Shown here piece by piece: positions 18,511 to 27,173 of a DNA stretch of 64,000 nucleotides (positions within the stretch are counted from its first letter, which is position 1; every line of letters starts with the position of its first letter). Under the pieces are notes generated by a model. The model saw only the letters and a program-made list of their open reading frames with translations. It searched no databases and was not told the DNA's origin. This DNA is from G963664935 sp963664935. Its GTDB lineage: Bacteria > Pseudomonadota > Gammaproteobacteria > Methylococcales > G963664935. The translations under genes and the position numbers were made by a program. The stretch is from the NCBI GenBank assembly GCA_963664935.2, contig CAXXSE010000007.1, positions 1,922,001 through 1,986,000 of the forward strand. Reading direction: 5' to 3'.

Positions 18511-19500
18511 AAATTCTATCGGGAGACTTGGGCGGCACTAAAACCGTTTTAGCCATAGTTTATGTCACCGACGCATCATACAACATTGTCAGGAAGCAAA
18601 CCTATTCAAGTCGGGGTCACGATTTTTTTGAGGAAATAATTAGCGAATTTCTGCGGAATTCAGCGGGCGAATGCGATTACGCCTGCTTTGGCGTTTGCGG
18701 TCCGATTGAGGGGGGGGCGGTCTATTACCACGAATTTGCCGTGGCGCGTAGATACGGGAACATTAATTTCGAAATTCGGATTGACCCACGCTTGGTTGCT
18801 CAACGATTTGGAAGCCCATGCCTGGGGCATCGAATGTTTAGAGGAAGATGAACTTCCGATATTGAACGCGGGGAAATCGGATGCCCAGGGCAACCAAGCC
18901 ATTATCGCCGCGGGAACGGGCCTGGGGGAAGCCGGATTATTTTGGGACGGACAACAATATCGGCCTTTTGCCACCGAAGGGGGACACAGCGGCTTTAATC
19001 CGAACAGCGATCTGGAAATCGAACTTTTACGCTTTCTTCGAAAACAATACGGTCATGTCAGTTGGGAGCGCGTCGTTTCGGGTATGGGCTTGGTGGATAT
19101 TTACCATTTTTTCTTGGGACATTGTCGCGCCATTCAACCCGTATGGCTGACCCATGAGATGGAATTTAACGATCAGGCGGCCTGTATATCCAATGCGGCC
19201 TTATCCGGTAAGTGCGAAATTTGTATGAAGGCGCTGGATCTTTTTGTTCATTTGTACGGCGTTGAAACCGGCAATCTTGCCCTGAAGGTTATGGCACAAG
19301 GGGGTATCTATATTGGCGGCGGCATCGCGCCTAAAATTCTCGAGAAACTAAAACAACCCGTATTTTTTGATGCCTTCAGATCGAAAGGACGAATGAGTTC
19401 TTTGCTTGAGGATATACCCATTAGGATCATCTTGAATACGGATACGGCCCTTTATGGCCCTACCCGCTTTGCCGCTACCCAGCTTGATGCCTTAGCCTGA
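18507..19500 (+). pseudogene. glk: Glucokinase, frameshifted in a G-run
   Basis: The product would phosphorylate glucose with ATP, feeding pgi. The start LSGDLGGTKT is the phosphate-binding motif of the family. Later parts show WLLNDLEAHAWGIE, AAGTGLGEAG and ATEGGHSGF, all standard for Glk. The first piece runs in one frame to GPIEGG, and the rest (RSITTNLPW onward) is one base out of frame. The switch lies at a run of eight G at 18710-18717; seven would keep the frame. The gene is otherwise complete at about 330 residues. A sequencing error, a true mutation or slippage-based switching are all possible. The ATG overlaps the pgi stop codon. Confidence 0.85.
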
Positions 19501-19684
19501 TTCAGGTTTAGATCAAGAGCCTGGAAAAATTTCGAATTTTTGCTAGTTTTATTAGTAGATTATTGAAAACCGTGGTGGTTTTCCTGTTATCTCTCCCCAT
19601 TAAGGGTTGTTTTTAAGTTGTGAGCGCCCCACTTCTTACCATCCCTTACGTTGGAATCAACTGTATGCGCGGGTTTGTCGATCC

Positions 19685-20368
19685 ATGAATGAACATCAAC
19701 TGGTCATCTTAGAAGGTGGAGGTGAAGGCGAATCCGAAAACAAAAATTCAGCAACGGATCGTGACAGCGAAGGAATACTTGAGCATATGTCTTATAAAAT
19801 AAGGCGATCACCCTTAGACCTCACAAATCATACCCAAAAAATACGTATGCTATTTGAAATGGGTGTTCCCGACAGGTTGTACGCGGCCGTGTTAGATTTA
19901 TTTCTCGCTTTGAAGACCAATGGGCGGAATTTGCGGTATAGGATGCTTGCCGGAGCAAAATCAAAATTAAAGGACGAGCATTATCGGTCGTTGATATCAA
20001 TTCTCGAGAGTGAAAATCCTGATTTGGAAGGCTTGCCAACTACCCCTTTTTCAATGCTGAGCGCGGGCGTGGAAGGCGCCACAACCCTGGTTCATACTCT
20101 CGATGAATCCGGTGAAAAAGGCAGAGATCCATTGACGGAAGCCCGTGAATACATCGAATACAGCCAGATTGATGAAGCCCGGTGTATTCTTGAATCCGCG
20201 ATATTAAAAAATCCGGGATGGGAAGAACTGCATTCGGAATTGTTGGAAATCTATCGCTCTACAAGAGATGTAGAAAATTTTAAAAACATTATGAATCGGA
20301 TCGCCTTTATTCCCAAGCCTTCCGTTGACGTGTGGAAGCAAACCGCGGCATTTTTTTTCAAAGGATAA
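19685..20368 (+). CDS. FimV/TPR-like protein beginning the GTPase-roadblock cluster
   Basis: About 227 residues from the ATG at 19685; the frame is open further upstream to 19607, so the start is uncertain. The central part (EILEHMSYKIRRSPLDLTNH) looks like an N-terminal helical unit. The segment DPLTEAREYIEYSQIDEARC followed by ILESAILKNPGWEELHSELL resembles the TPR-like C-terminal repeat of FimV, a polar scaffold of type IV pili. There is no signal peptide, so it is probably cytoplasmic. It is followed by a degenerate receiver protein, an MglA-like GTPase and two roadblock-type proteins on the same strand, with gaps of 31 bp or less. That suggests a polarity or motility module. The exact role is unknown. 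Confidence 0.6.
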   Translation: MNEHQLVILEGGGEGESENKNSATDRDSEGILEHMSYKIRRSPLDLTNHTQKIRMLFEMGVPDRLYAAVLDLFLALKTNGRNLRYRMLAGAKSKLKDEHYRSLISILESENPDLEGLPTTPFSMLSAGVEGATTLVHTLDESGEKGRDPLTEAREYIEYSQIDEARCILESAILKNPGWEELHSELLEIYRSTRDVENFKNIMNRIAFIPKPSVDVWKQTAAFFFKG

Positions 20369-20374
20369 ATCGTA

Positions 20375-21619
20375 ATGAAAAAGAATGAGCCTCTACGCTT
20401 AGTCCCCTTGGCAATGGATGACCGGGCTCTCAAAATGTTGGGTATGTTTTTGCAAGGTCCATGTAAAAATCAGGGTGTCCTCGTATCTGACTCAAGCGCG
20501 GAAGTCTCCGTTATCGATCTTGATGCCTTTAAAGCCCGGAAAGTCCTGGAAGAAAATCTGAAAAAATACCCAAAACAGCCAATTATTGCATTATCGCTCA
20601 CCGCTCAAGACTTTCCAAATGCAATATTTCTTCGCAAACCGGTTCAGATCGAATCGATGATGAAGGTTATTGCGGAAGCGAGGCACCGACTGAGTTCATC
20701 GAATGATGCATCCGATGAAAGCTCTATTAAAACTTCAGAGGAAAATCGGACAAAAACCGTCCGGACCAATGAAGGATCTTTAAAAACTTCGGACGAAAGT
20801 CGGAAAAATGGTAGTCCGACCCGGGTTAATTCGCAATCACGAGAAAGGAGCAATAAACACAAGGCTGCGATGACCCTTGATGAAAAGAGTTTCAAGAAAT
20901 ATATTGGTTCGGTTGTGGATATCGACGTTCATGATCAAGCCCAAGTCAAAAATGCGTATTACAATCCGAAACAATATTTACAGGGATATGTTCAAAAAGC
21001 TGTAAAAATTGCGCTAACAAAAAACTGCGTGCTTCGACTCAATAATGGTTGGAAACCCATTACGATCTTTCCCGATACACGGGAAATAGGAGTTGACACG
21101 GACGATAAACAACTCAGGCTGATTTGTGCCGTTCCGATCAAATCCATTGGAAGTGTTGACGCCTTTAGTTCCGGAGAATCCCAGAGCCCGACCATAACCG
21201 TGCTGGAGAAATCGGATATCCGGGAAAAATATAATCCTGAGATGATTCAGAGTGTGGAACCGTTTTTATGGAAGCTGGCTTTGTGGACTTCAAAAGGGCG
21301 AATTCCGGTCGGCGTCAATCTGTATAACGCGTTCTTTTTAAAGCGGTGGCCGAATATGACTCGATTATTGGGCATACCACATTCCATGCGAATAGCCGCA
21401 ATAATGGTGAGTGGTCCGCGCACCTTATTGGATATCACCGAAGCTCTTGGTATTCGTCAGCAATATGTGTTCGCATTTTTCAGTGCCGCGGCGGCTGTAG
21501 GTATCGTGGGAAAAGTGGAGCGGCAACGGGAAGTGCAAACCAATGTGCCAGTGGAGGCGAAGCCGAAAGAACAAACCAGTTTTTTGGGTGGTATTTTACG
21601 TCGCCTACGCCGAGGATGA
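20375..21619 (+). CDS. Large protein with degenerate receiver-like N-terminus, in the GTPase-roadblock cluster
   Basis: This 414-residue protein of unknown function has three parts. Residues 1-105 look like a response-regulator receiver without the phosphorylation site: beta-strand-like PIIALSLTA, then FLRKPVQIESMMKVI, where the K-P pair matches the conserved receiver lysine. Residues about 106-165 are a low-complexity linker rich in S, E, T, K and N. The remainder contains YYNPKQYLQGYVQKAVKIAL and ends with a winged-helix-like segment (TLLDITEALGIRQQYVFAFF). It starts 6 bp after the preceding gene and ends 7 bp before the GTPase gene. It is a plausible signal-input partner of the GTPase, but this is inference. 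Confidence 0.55.
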   Translation: MKKNEPLRLVPLAMDDRALKMLGMFLQGPCKNQGVLVSDSSAEVSVIDLDAFKARKVLEENLKKYPKQPIIALSLTAQDFPNAIFLRKPVQIESMMKVIAEARHRLSSSNDASDESSIKTSEENRTKTVRTNEGSLKTSDESRKNGSPTRVNSQSRERSNKHKAAMTLDEKSFKKYIGSVVDIDVHDQAQVKNAYYNPKQYLQGYVQKAVKIALTKNCVLRLNNGWKPITIFPDTREIGVDTDDKQLRLICAVPIKSIGSVDAFSSGESQSPTITVLEKSDIREKYNPEMIQSVEPFLWKLALWTSKGRIPVGVNLYNAFFLKRWPNMTRLLGIPHSMRIAAIMVSGPRTLLDITEALGIRQQYVFAFFSAAAAVGIVGKVERQREVQTNVPVEAKPKEQTSFLGGILRRLRRG

Positions 21620-21626
21620 AAGCCGA

Positions 21627-22168
21627 ATGACGAATCAATACAAGATAATATTCATCGGTCCGGTGGGCGCTGGGAAAACAACGGCTATTGGTGCCATTAG
21701 CGACGAGCCACCGATTCGAACCGATGCAAGCGCCAGCGATATGACCAAGCAACGTAAGTCATCCACGACCGTCGCCATGGACTACGGGGTTATGAATCTT
21801 TCGGAAGGGGAGAAAATTCATCTATACGGTACACCGGGGCAAGAGCGGTTCAACTTTATGTGGGATATTTTGAGCGTTGGTGGAATCGGATTGGTGCTGT
21901 TGTTGACTAATACACGCCCGATCCTTTTCGGGATTTACGCTTTTTTCTTGAGACGTTTAAGCCGTTGATCGCTAAGACTCAAGTCGTTATTGGGGTCACT
22001 CAGATGGATCTAAAGCATACCCCGACACTTGAAGAGCACCATGGCCAGCTTAGGGAATACGGGCTGACTGCCCCTATTTTTGAGATTGATGCCCGTGTTC
22101 GAGACGATGTTTCCATTTTGATTCAGGCGCTACTTTATTCCTTGGATACCGTTCTCGAGGAAGCCTAG
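21627..22168 (+). pseudogene. MglA-like small GTPase, single-base frameshift
   Basis: The protein resembles bacterial small Ras-like GTPases of the MglA group, which set cell polarity and control type IV pili or gliding. G1 is GPVGAGKTT (residues 11-19 of the reading starting MTNQYK) and the G3 equivalent is YGTPGQERF. G4 is TQMD, not the usual NKxD. One C is missing near 21924. After LVLLLTNTRP the frame must shift to read DPFRDLRFFLETFKPLIAKT, and the remainder (VVIGVTQMDLKH onward) is intact to 22168. The full protein would be about 180 residues. The next two genes encode roadblock-type proteins, known partners or GAPs of such GTPases. A consensus error would make this a normal gene. Confidence 0.8.
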
Positions 22169-22169
22169 G

Positions 22170-22814
22170 GTGGATCGATTTTCCCTGGTCGAAGGTTTAT
22201 ACCTTTATCCCACGCCGACTGGAACATATAATGCAATTCGCACCCCACAAACGGACCCGTCACTTAATGTACTTCGTAAACTGTTTTTAAAAGAGACTAC
22301 GCCCCCGCTGACCTTGAAGGGCATACAGGATTGGACGGAAATAAATGATGCCGATAAAGCCACGCAAATGTTGTATCACTTACAACAATCAGGGTGGATC
22401 CAAGGCTTAAAAAAGCCTGCTGAATGTTTAAAACAACCCTTAGAAGAACTTCTGCCAAAATTGTTTAGCTCATTGCCCGAAGGTGACAAGGCTTTGTTGG
22501 CGGACCAACACGGATTTTATTTGGCGGCTCACGGTTTTGTCCATGAGGTGGCTGAAGAACTCGCCGCGCTCAGTGCGGAACTGGCAAATTTGCATGAACG
22601 TAGCTCCGGTCTTTTGAATAACAATTTGGGATTACGTTCGAGTGCTTGGGCAATTGTAGGATCCGAGGGAAACAGCGAAATCGGTTTTTGGCCGCTTTAT
22701 GTCGGAAAACATCGATTTGTGCTCGTTATGGCCGGGGTGCCCCATTTAAATCAACCCGATTTTGTGAAACTGGTTTGGACGCTTTCGATGCGTTACGCCG
22801 GTACCTCTATATAA
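22170..22814 (+). CDS. Roadblock/LC7-like protein with N-terminal extension
   Basis: This 214-residue protein starts at GTG 22170, directly after the GTPase stop codon. The N-terminal half (LSLNVLRKLFLK region, KGIQDWTEINDADKATQMLY) looks like a small helical or winged-helix domain of the PatA/DUF4388 kind. The C-terminal half has ADQHGFYLAAHGFVHEVAEE and later GFWPLYVGKHRFVLVMAGV, which fit a roadblock/LC7 fold (D-x-x-G-x-x-LA-x-x-G). Such proteins dimerise and regulate MglA-type GTPases. Its place between the GTPase and a canonical roadblock gene supports this. The assignment is by pattern, not by strong identity. Confidence 0.55.
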   Translation: MDRFSLVEGLYLYPTPTGTYNAIRTPQTDPSLNVLRKLFLKETTPPLTLKGIQDWTEINDADKATQMLYHLQQSGWIQGLKKPAECLKQPLEELLPKLFSSLPEGDKALLADQHGFYLAAHGFVHEVAEELAALSAELANLHERSSGLLNNNLGLRSSAWAIVGSEGNSEIGFWPLYVGKHRFVLVMAGVPHLNQPDFVKLVWTLSMRYAGTSI

Positions 22815-22845
22815 TTTAACTCATTATTTTATTGAAGGTTTAATT

Positions 22846-23208
22846 ATGCGATCCGATATGCTGACCTCTATCTTAACCGAACTGAACGGAACGTCCGCGG
22901 ATATTGAGGCTTCCGCTTTGATTTCAACCGATGGTCTGATGATGGCGTCCGTAATGCCACAGAGTTTGGATGAAGACCGTGTAGGCGCAATGAGCGCCGC
23001 GATGTTATCATTAGGTGATCGTACCTCGAATGAGTTGGATCGGGGCGGGTTAGAACAGGTATTGATAAAAGGTGACAGCGGCTATGTGCTGATGACCTAT
23101 GCGGGGGCGGAGGCTGTGTTAACGGTCCTGGCAAAACCCAATGCAAAACTGGGATTGATTTTCCTCGATGTAAAAAGGGCAGCCGAAAGTATTTCCTCGT
23201 TGATCTAA
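22846..23208 (+). CDS. Roadblock/LC7 domain protein (MglB-like)
   Basis: This 120-residue single-domain protein fits the roadblock/LC7 family. ASALISTDGLMMASVMP (about residues 22-38) is the conserved opening, followed by DRVGAMSAAMLSLGDRTSNE and VLIKGDSGYVLMTYAGAEAV. Members act as GTPase-activating or scaffold partners of MglA-type GTPases; the GTPase gene is two genes upstream. It has a good purine-rich ribosome-binding site (TTGAAGGTTT). It closes the cluster; the next gene, 40 bp on, is a nucleotidase of unrelated function. Confidence 0.8.
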   Translation: MRSDMLTSILTELNGTSADIEASALISTDGLMMASVMPQSLDEDRVGAMSAAMLSLGDRTSNELDRGGLEQVLIKGDSGYVLMTYAGAEAVLTVLAKPNAKLGLIFLDVKRAAESISSLI

Positions 23209-23247
23209 TCCTGGCTTTTATGCTCACCGTGTTGCTATTTTTCAAGC

Positions 23248-24150
23248 GTGGATCAAGATCAATCAAGAAAACTAGTCGTCGCCATATCGTCACGGGCATT
23301 ATTCGATTTGGACGAATCCCATCGGATTTTTGAATCCGAGGGAAAAGAAGCGTATTGCCACTACCAAATAGAGCACGAAGAAGAAGTCCTGACGCCGGGA
23401 ATAGCCTTTCCACTGGTTAAAAAATTACTGGCGATCAACAAAAAAATTCCCGATCCACCCATAGTTGAAGTTATATTGTTGTCTCGCAATAGCGCCGACA
23501 CCGGGTTACGAATTTTCAATTCCATACAGGATCACCAACTGGATATTAGCCGGGCTGCATTCACCAGCGGCGAAACACCTTTTGGTTATATTCCCGCGTT
23601 TGGAACCCACCTGTTTCTGTCCACCAACGCCGATGATGTTGTTAAAGCCTTGGATGCCGGCTATGCGTCGGCAACGATTGTATCTTGCAATCCGGATTCA
23701 AACGAGAGCGAACAATTGCGAATAGCCTTCGACGGCGATTCGGTATTGTTCTCCGATGAAGCGGAAAAAATTTACCAGTCAGAGGGCCTGGAAGCCTTTA
23801 CCAAAAATGAACAAACTGCCGCGAAAACGCCACTTTCGGGTGGCCCTTTCAAGCCGTTTTTGTCGGCTCTCCACCATATTCAAACTCTGTTTAAGCCCGA
23901 CAACACGCCCATCCGAACCGCTCTTGTCACAGCACGGGCCGCTCCTGCCCACGAACGCGTTGTCAGGACCTTAAGAGCCTGGAATATTCGAATTGACGAA
24001 GCTTTATTTCTTGGCGGAATGGAAAAGGGCGAATTTCTAAATGCTTTTAATGCCGATATTTTCTTCGACGATCAGAAAGGACATTGTGACTCGGCAAGCC
24101 AACATGTAGCGACTGGACATGTACCCCATGGTATTGCCAATCAAGAATAG
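23248..24150 (+). CDS. 5'-nucleotidase (cN-I-like family)
   Basis: This 300-residue cytoplasmic enzyme is expected to dephosphorylate nucleoside 5'-monophosphates. It matches the bacterial 5'-nucleotidase family related to cytosolic nucleotidase I. LVVAISSRALFDLDESHRIF opens the protein with the nucleophile region (SRALFDLD), VILLSRNSADTGLRIFNSI follows, and RIAFDGDSVLFSDEAEKIYQ near residues 152-172 is the family's second signature. IFFDDQKGHCDSAS near 270 provides the late acidic residues. It starts at GTG 23248. It follows the roadblock gene by 40 bp but has no obvious functional tie to it. Confidence 0.85.
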   Translation: MDQDQSRKLVVAISSRALFDLDESHRIFESEGKEAYCHYQIEHEEEVLTPGIAFPLVKKLLAINKKIPDPPIVEVILLSRNSADTGLRIFNSIQDHQLDISRAAFTSGETPFGYIPAFGTHLFLSTNADDVVKALDAGYASATIVSCNPDSNESEQLRIAFDGDSVLFSDEAEKIYQSEGLEAFTKNEQTAAKTPLSGGPFKPFLSALHHIQTLFKPDNTPIRTALVTARAAPAHERVVRTLRAWNIRIDEALFLGGMEKGEFLNAFNADIFFDDQKGHCDSASQHVATGHVPHGIANQE

Positions 24151-24174
24151 AGGGTTACTAACGCGAACGATGTC

Positions 24175-24205
24175 ATAACTGTTCAGGGGTGAGCTGAATA
24201 GTTAC
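24175..24205. repeat. Family I element, joined termini only (31 bp)
   Basis: ATAACTGTTCAGGGGTGAGC continues as TGAATAGTTAC: the two terminal inverted repeats of family I with almost no interior. The minus-strand reading starts GTAACTATTCAGCTCACCCC, identical to the left end of the element at 58071. It covers the 3' end of the AlkB-like gene and supplies its stop codon. Confidence 0.7.
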
Positions 24206-24809
24206 CCTTAATCAATCGAAAAGTCAGATTGACCCTCGGTCCGTTGGTCTCGTGGATCTTCGGGAGGCAATGCCGCCAGCTGTGTTGAAAATTTCCACCC
24301 ATGAGCAGCAGACTGCCGTGGCAGAGGTGTAAATCGATGATTTGTTTTGACTTGTTGTGGCGGAGTTTGAACAATCGTTTCGCACCCAAACTAAGCGATG
24401 CGATGAAGGGATTTAAACCCAGCTCGTTTTCCTTATCGGCATGCCATCCCATGGAATCCTGGCCATTTCGGTAGAGATTGCCCAGAACACTGTTAAAACG
24501 CTGTCTTGAATAGATTTCAATCCGGGCTATTAGGTTGGTTAGTGTTGGGGTCCATGGCAATGGATCGTGGACCGTACCGGAATATTTGTAGCTCGCTCCC
24601 CTATCGCCATACCAGCACACCAAACGCGGTACGATTAAGGATTTTCCGAACATCACTATGGTTTCTTCCCGCCATTCCAGTTCGGATAATAATCGCTGTT
24701 GAATTGAAGATGCTTCTTGCGGATCCAAAAAGTTATTGATTAGAAACATTTCGCCATCCTTGGGCGCCAGGTTTTTAGATTTATCCGGAGATTTCCCGCT
24801 CAAATTCAA
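24183..24809 (-). CDS. AlkB-like 2-oxoglutarate/iron dioxygenase (DNA repair)
   Basis: This 208-residue protein of the AlkB family removes alkyl lesions from nucleic-acid bases by oxidative demethylation. The iron ligands are visible: HAD in GWHADKENELG (about 122-132) and the distal histidine in GNFQHSWRHCLPK (about 172-184). RVNLTFR contains the two arginines that bind 2-oxoglutarate. The size and the NLYRNGQDSMGWHAD segment fit the shorter ALKBH2/3-like subgroup. The last residues (GNYSAHP) and the TGA stop are encoded by a short inverted-repeat element, so the native C-terminus was probably slightly different. The gene follows gor on the same strand by 17 bp and may be co-transcribed. Confidence 0.9.
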   Translation of the reverse strand: MNLSGKSPDKSKNLAPKDGEMFLINNFLDPQEASSIQQRLLSELEWREETIVMFGKSLIVPRLVCWYGDRGASYKYSGTVHDPLPWTPTLTNLIARIEIYSRQRFNSVLGNLYRNGQDSMGWHADKENELGLNPFIASLSLGAKRLFKLRHNKSKQIIDLHLCHGSLLLMGGNFQHSWRHCLPKIHETNGPRVNLTFRLIKGNYSAHP

Positions 24810-24826
24810 TTTAACCAGGCAAAATT

Positions 24827-26176
24827 TTATGACGGTTGGCGCATAGTGACAAATTCTTCCGCCGCCGTCGGGTGAATACCTATTGTGGCGTCGAATATGG
24901 ATTTTGTAGCGCCTGCTTTGAGGGCGACGGCGATGCCCTGGATGATTTCACCGGCATCGGATCCCACCATGTGCACGCCCAAGACTTTATCGGTAGTTTT
25001 GTCGACGATCATTTTCATCAAGGTCTTTTCGTCGCTGCCGCTAAGGGTATGTTTCATTGGGGTGAAGCTTGAGCGATAAACATCGATGGATTCATGCTGT
25101 TGATTTGCCTGTTCTTCGGTCAACCCAACCGTGCCTATACTGGGCTGGCTGAATACACACGAAGAGATATACCGGTAATCCACGGGTACCGTTTGTCCGC
25201 CATAAAGCGAATTGGCAACGGCGGTTCCTTCCGCCAGAGCCACCGGTGTGAGGTTGACACGATCGGTGACGTCGCCGACGGCGTAAATCGAGGGAATTGT
25301 CGTTCGATAATTTTCATCGACTACGATGGCGCCTTTGTCATTGGTTTCCACACCAATTTTCTCAAGACCCAAATCGTTGGTCTTCGGAGTACGCCCTGTT
25401 GCATACATGATTACGTCGGATTCCTGAAGGGTTCCATTGGCTAAATGAGCCGACAGACCCCGCGGAGACGAATCGATGCGTTGGATATTAGTGTCGAATT
25501 TTAGGTTGACACCCTTTTTTTCCATCTCGTTGGCGAGGAAATGCCGAATGTCATGGTCGAAGCCACGAAGGAAAAGAGGACCTCGGTAAACCAATGTAGT
25601 GTCTACACCAAGTCCTTTTAAAATACCGGCAAATTCGATCGCAATGTAACCGCCCCCGACAATCGTTACGCGCTCGGGTAATTTTTCCAAGAAAAATGCT
25701 TCGTTGGAGCTGATAATGTGTTCTTTACCGGGGATATCCGGAATGCTAGGCCAACCGCCGGTGGCGACCAGAATATGCTTGGCGCGGTAATTTTTGCCCT
25801 TGAGCGAAACCGTATGCTCATCAACGAGTGAAGCATGGCCATTAAAAACCGTAACGCCCGAATTTTCTAAAAGACGTCCGTAAACACCATTTAATCTTTT
25901 GATTTCACGATTTTTGTTGGCAATGAGTTGTTGCCAATGGAATTCCGTACTATCGATGTTCCACCCAAACCCCGGTGCATGCCGAAATTCGTCGGAAAAA
26001 TGGGAGGCGTAAACAAACAATTTTTTAGGAACACAGCCGACATTGACGCAGGTGCCACCAAAATAACGATCCTCGGCTATGGCGACGTTGGCGCCGTATC
26101 CAGCGGCAACCCGTGCTGCCCGGACACCTCCTGAGCCGGCGCCGATTACAAACAAATCAAAGTCGAAGGGGTTCAT
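24827..26176 (-). CDS. gor: Glutathione-disulfide reductase
   Basis: This 449-residue FAD-dependent cytoplasmic enzyme reduces glutathione disulfide with NADPH. FAD-binding GAGSGGVRAAR lies at residues 12-22 and the redox-active disulfide is in GGTCVNVGCVPKK (C43 and C48). The NAD(P)-binding GGGYIAIEFAG segment is at mid-protein, and the second FAD site is TIPSIYAVGDV. HPTAAEE near the C-terminus holds the active-site base pair of the partner subunit. Residues following GGGYIA and the R of VYRG fit NADPH rather than NADH use, consistent with Gor over lipoamide dehydrogenase. It is the third gene of a minus-strand run after the zapB-like gene and zapA. Confidence 0.94.
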   Translation of the reverse strand: MNPFDFDLFVIGAGSGGVRAARVAAGYGANVAIAEDRYFGGTCVNVGCVPKKLFVYASHFSDEFRHAPGFGWNIDSTEFHWQQLIANKNREIKRLNGVYGRLLENSGVTVFNGHASLVDEHTVSLKGKNYRAKHILVATGGWPSIPDIPGKEHIISSNEAFFLEKLPERVTIVGGGYIAIEFAGILKGLGVDTTLVYRGPLFLRGFDHDIRHFLANEMEKKGVNLKFDTNIQRIDSSPRGLSAHLANGTLQESDVIMYATGRTPKTNDLGLEKIGVETNDKGAIVVDENYRTTIPSIYAVGDVTDRVNLTPVALAEGTAVANSLYGGQTVPVDYRYISSCVFSQPSIGTVGLTEEQANQQHESIDVYRSSFTPMKHTLSGSDEKTLMKMIVDKTTDKVLGVHMVGSDAGEIIQGIAVALKAGATKSIFDATIGIHPTAAEEFVTMRQPS

Positions 26177-26203
26177 CGCAATGCCGGATGTCTAAGAAAT
26201 CTT

Positions 26204-26512
26204 CTACGAGAAATCTATCCGCTGCATCATTTCATCAATCTTTTTACCCAGGCCTTTAAGACGTTCGGAAAAACCTTCGTAAGAAGATTTGGTTTCTATT
26301 TGAATCTGGGTCCGTTCGTGGGCAATATTCAGGGCAGCCATAATGGCGATTTTATCCAAGCTGACAATGCGCCCCTGATCCCGGATTTCCCGCATCTTTT
26401 TATCCAAATATTGGGCGGAAGCCAATAATTCATCTTTTTCATTGGCCGAACAGGCGATTGGATATTCCTTCCCCAGTATACTAACGCTGACCGCGGTAGG
26501 TTTATCGTTCAC
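26204..26512 (-). CDS. zapA: Cell division protein ZapA
   Basis: This 102-residue protein promotes FtsZ protofilament bundling at the division ring. The start VSVSILGKEYPIACSANEKD is the ZapA N-terminal domain, and the C-terminal half is a long coiled-coil-like helix. ALNIAHE lies in the family's conserved centre. Size is normal. Its ATG overlaps the stop codon of the upstream coiled-coil gene (26509-26512), so the two are translationally coupled. The gor gene begins 27 bp downstream. The 6S RNA gene that follows zapA in many gammaproteobacteria does not fit in this short gap. Confidence 0.92.
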   Translation of the reverse strand: MNDKPTAVSVSILGKEYPIACSANEKDELLASAQYLDKKMREIRDQGRIVSLDKIAIMAALNIAHERTQIQIETKSSYEGFSERLKGLGKKIDEMMQRIDFS

Positions 26513-26742
26513 CCTTCGTGTTCCACTGATTTCAACCGGGCAATTATGGATTCCACGCGAGTTTTGGCAATCGTTGTTTTTTCCAACAATTGAGCACGGT
26601 CACGCACCAATTCTCCCTGTTTGGTTTTAAGCGTATGATTCTCAGCAAATAACTTTTCGCAGCAACTGACCAGGGAATCGATTTTATCTTCGAGGACTTG
26701 AATTTCAAGTTTCCATTTTTGTTGATTGTCTTTATTGTCCAC
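26509..26742 (-). CDS. Small coiled-coil protein, ZapB-like/TIGR02449 type
   Basis: This 77-residue protein is predicted to be almost entirely coiled coil (LEIQVLEDKIDSLVSCCEKL, then ENHTLKTKQGELVRDRAQLL). It matches the small family that precedes zapA in many gammaproteobacteria, and may, like ZapB, assist Z-ring organisation. The stop TGA overlaps the zapA start codon. No membrane segment or signal is present. The assignment rests on size, coiled coil and position. Confidence 0.75.
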   Translation of the reverse strand: MDNKDNQQKWKLEIQVLEDKIDSLVSCCEKLFAENHTLKTKQGELVRDRAQLLEKTTIAKTRVESIIARLKSVEHEG

Positions 26743-26791
26743 GGTTAATTGATATTTATAAGAAAAACATCCGACTATTCAGCAATGGCCT

Positions 26792-26983
26792 GTAGCTGTT
26801 CAGGTTGCGGCTTATTTTTGTGAGTACAAGGAAAAAGCGCGGAATATATAAGCATAAATGAGCACTTTTACTCCACGCATCCATGCGTTACGCCCTTTGG
26901 GCCAGCTTTTAGCTGTTCAAAAACATTCCAGACGATTTTGTGACGCAGTATTCGAAAAAATAAGCCGTGAGCGGAATAGTTAC
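26792..26983. repeat. Short inverted-repeat element, family I (192 bp)
   Basis: The ends are GTAGCTGTTCAGGTTGCGGC and, on the other strand, GTAACTATTCCGCTCACGGC, both continuing TTATTTTT. The interior matches the 1921-2093 copy (ACAAGGAAAAAGCGCGGAA, ATGCGTTACGCCCTTTGGGC) with an extra segment of about 20 bp. It lies between the zapB-like gene and ygfB, which are divergently transcribed. Confidence 0.75.
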
Positions 26984-27173
26984 AAAAACATTAAGTATTT
27001 TAGCTAAATGCCTATGAATGTTAGCATATATACCCTATTAGATTACAATTGGTTTCTTTCGACCATGTCGGCAAGCGGTTTTAACGACACCAAAATCAGT
27101 ATTTGTGTGTGTATTCGCGGATTTTTCCCCGAACGCGATACACAGGATCATAACTTGTTTGGAGGCAAAGTAA

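Noticed and set aside
26176..26204. 6S RNA gene after zapA
   Set aside because: Only 27 bp separate zapA from gor, far too short for it.
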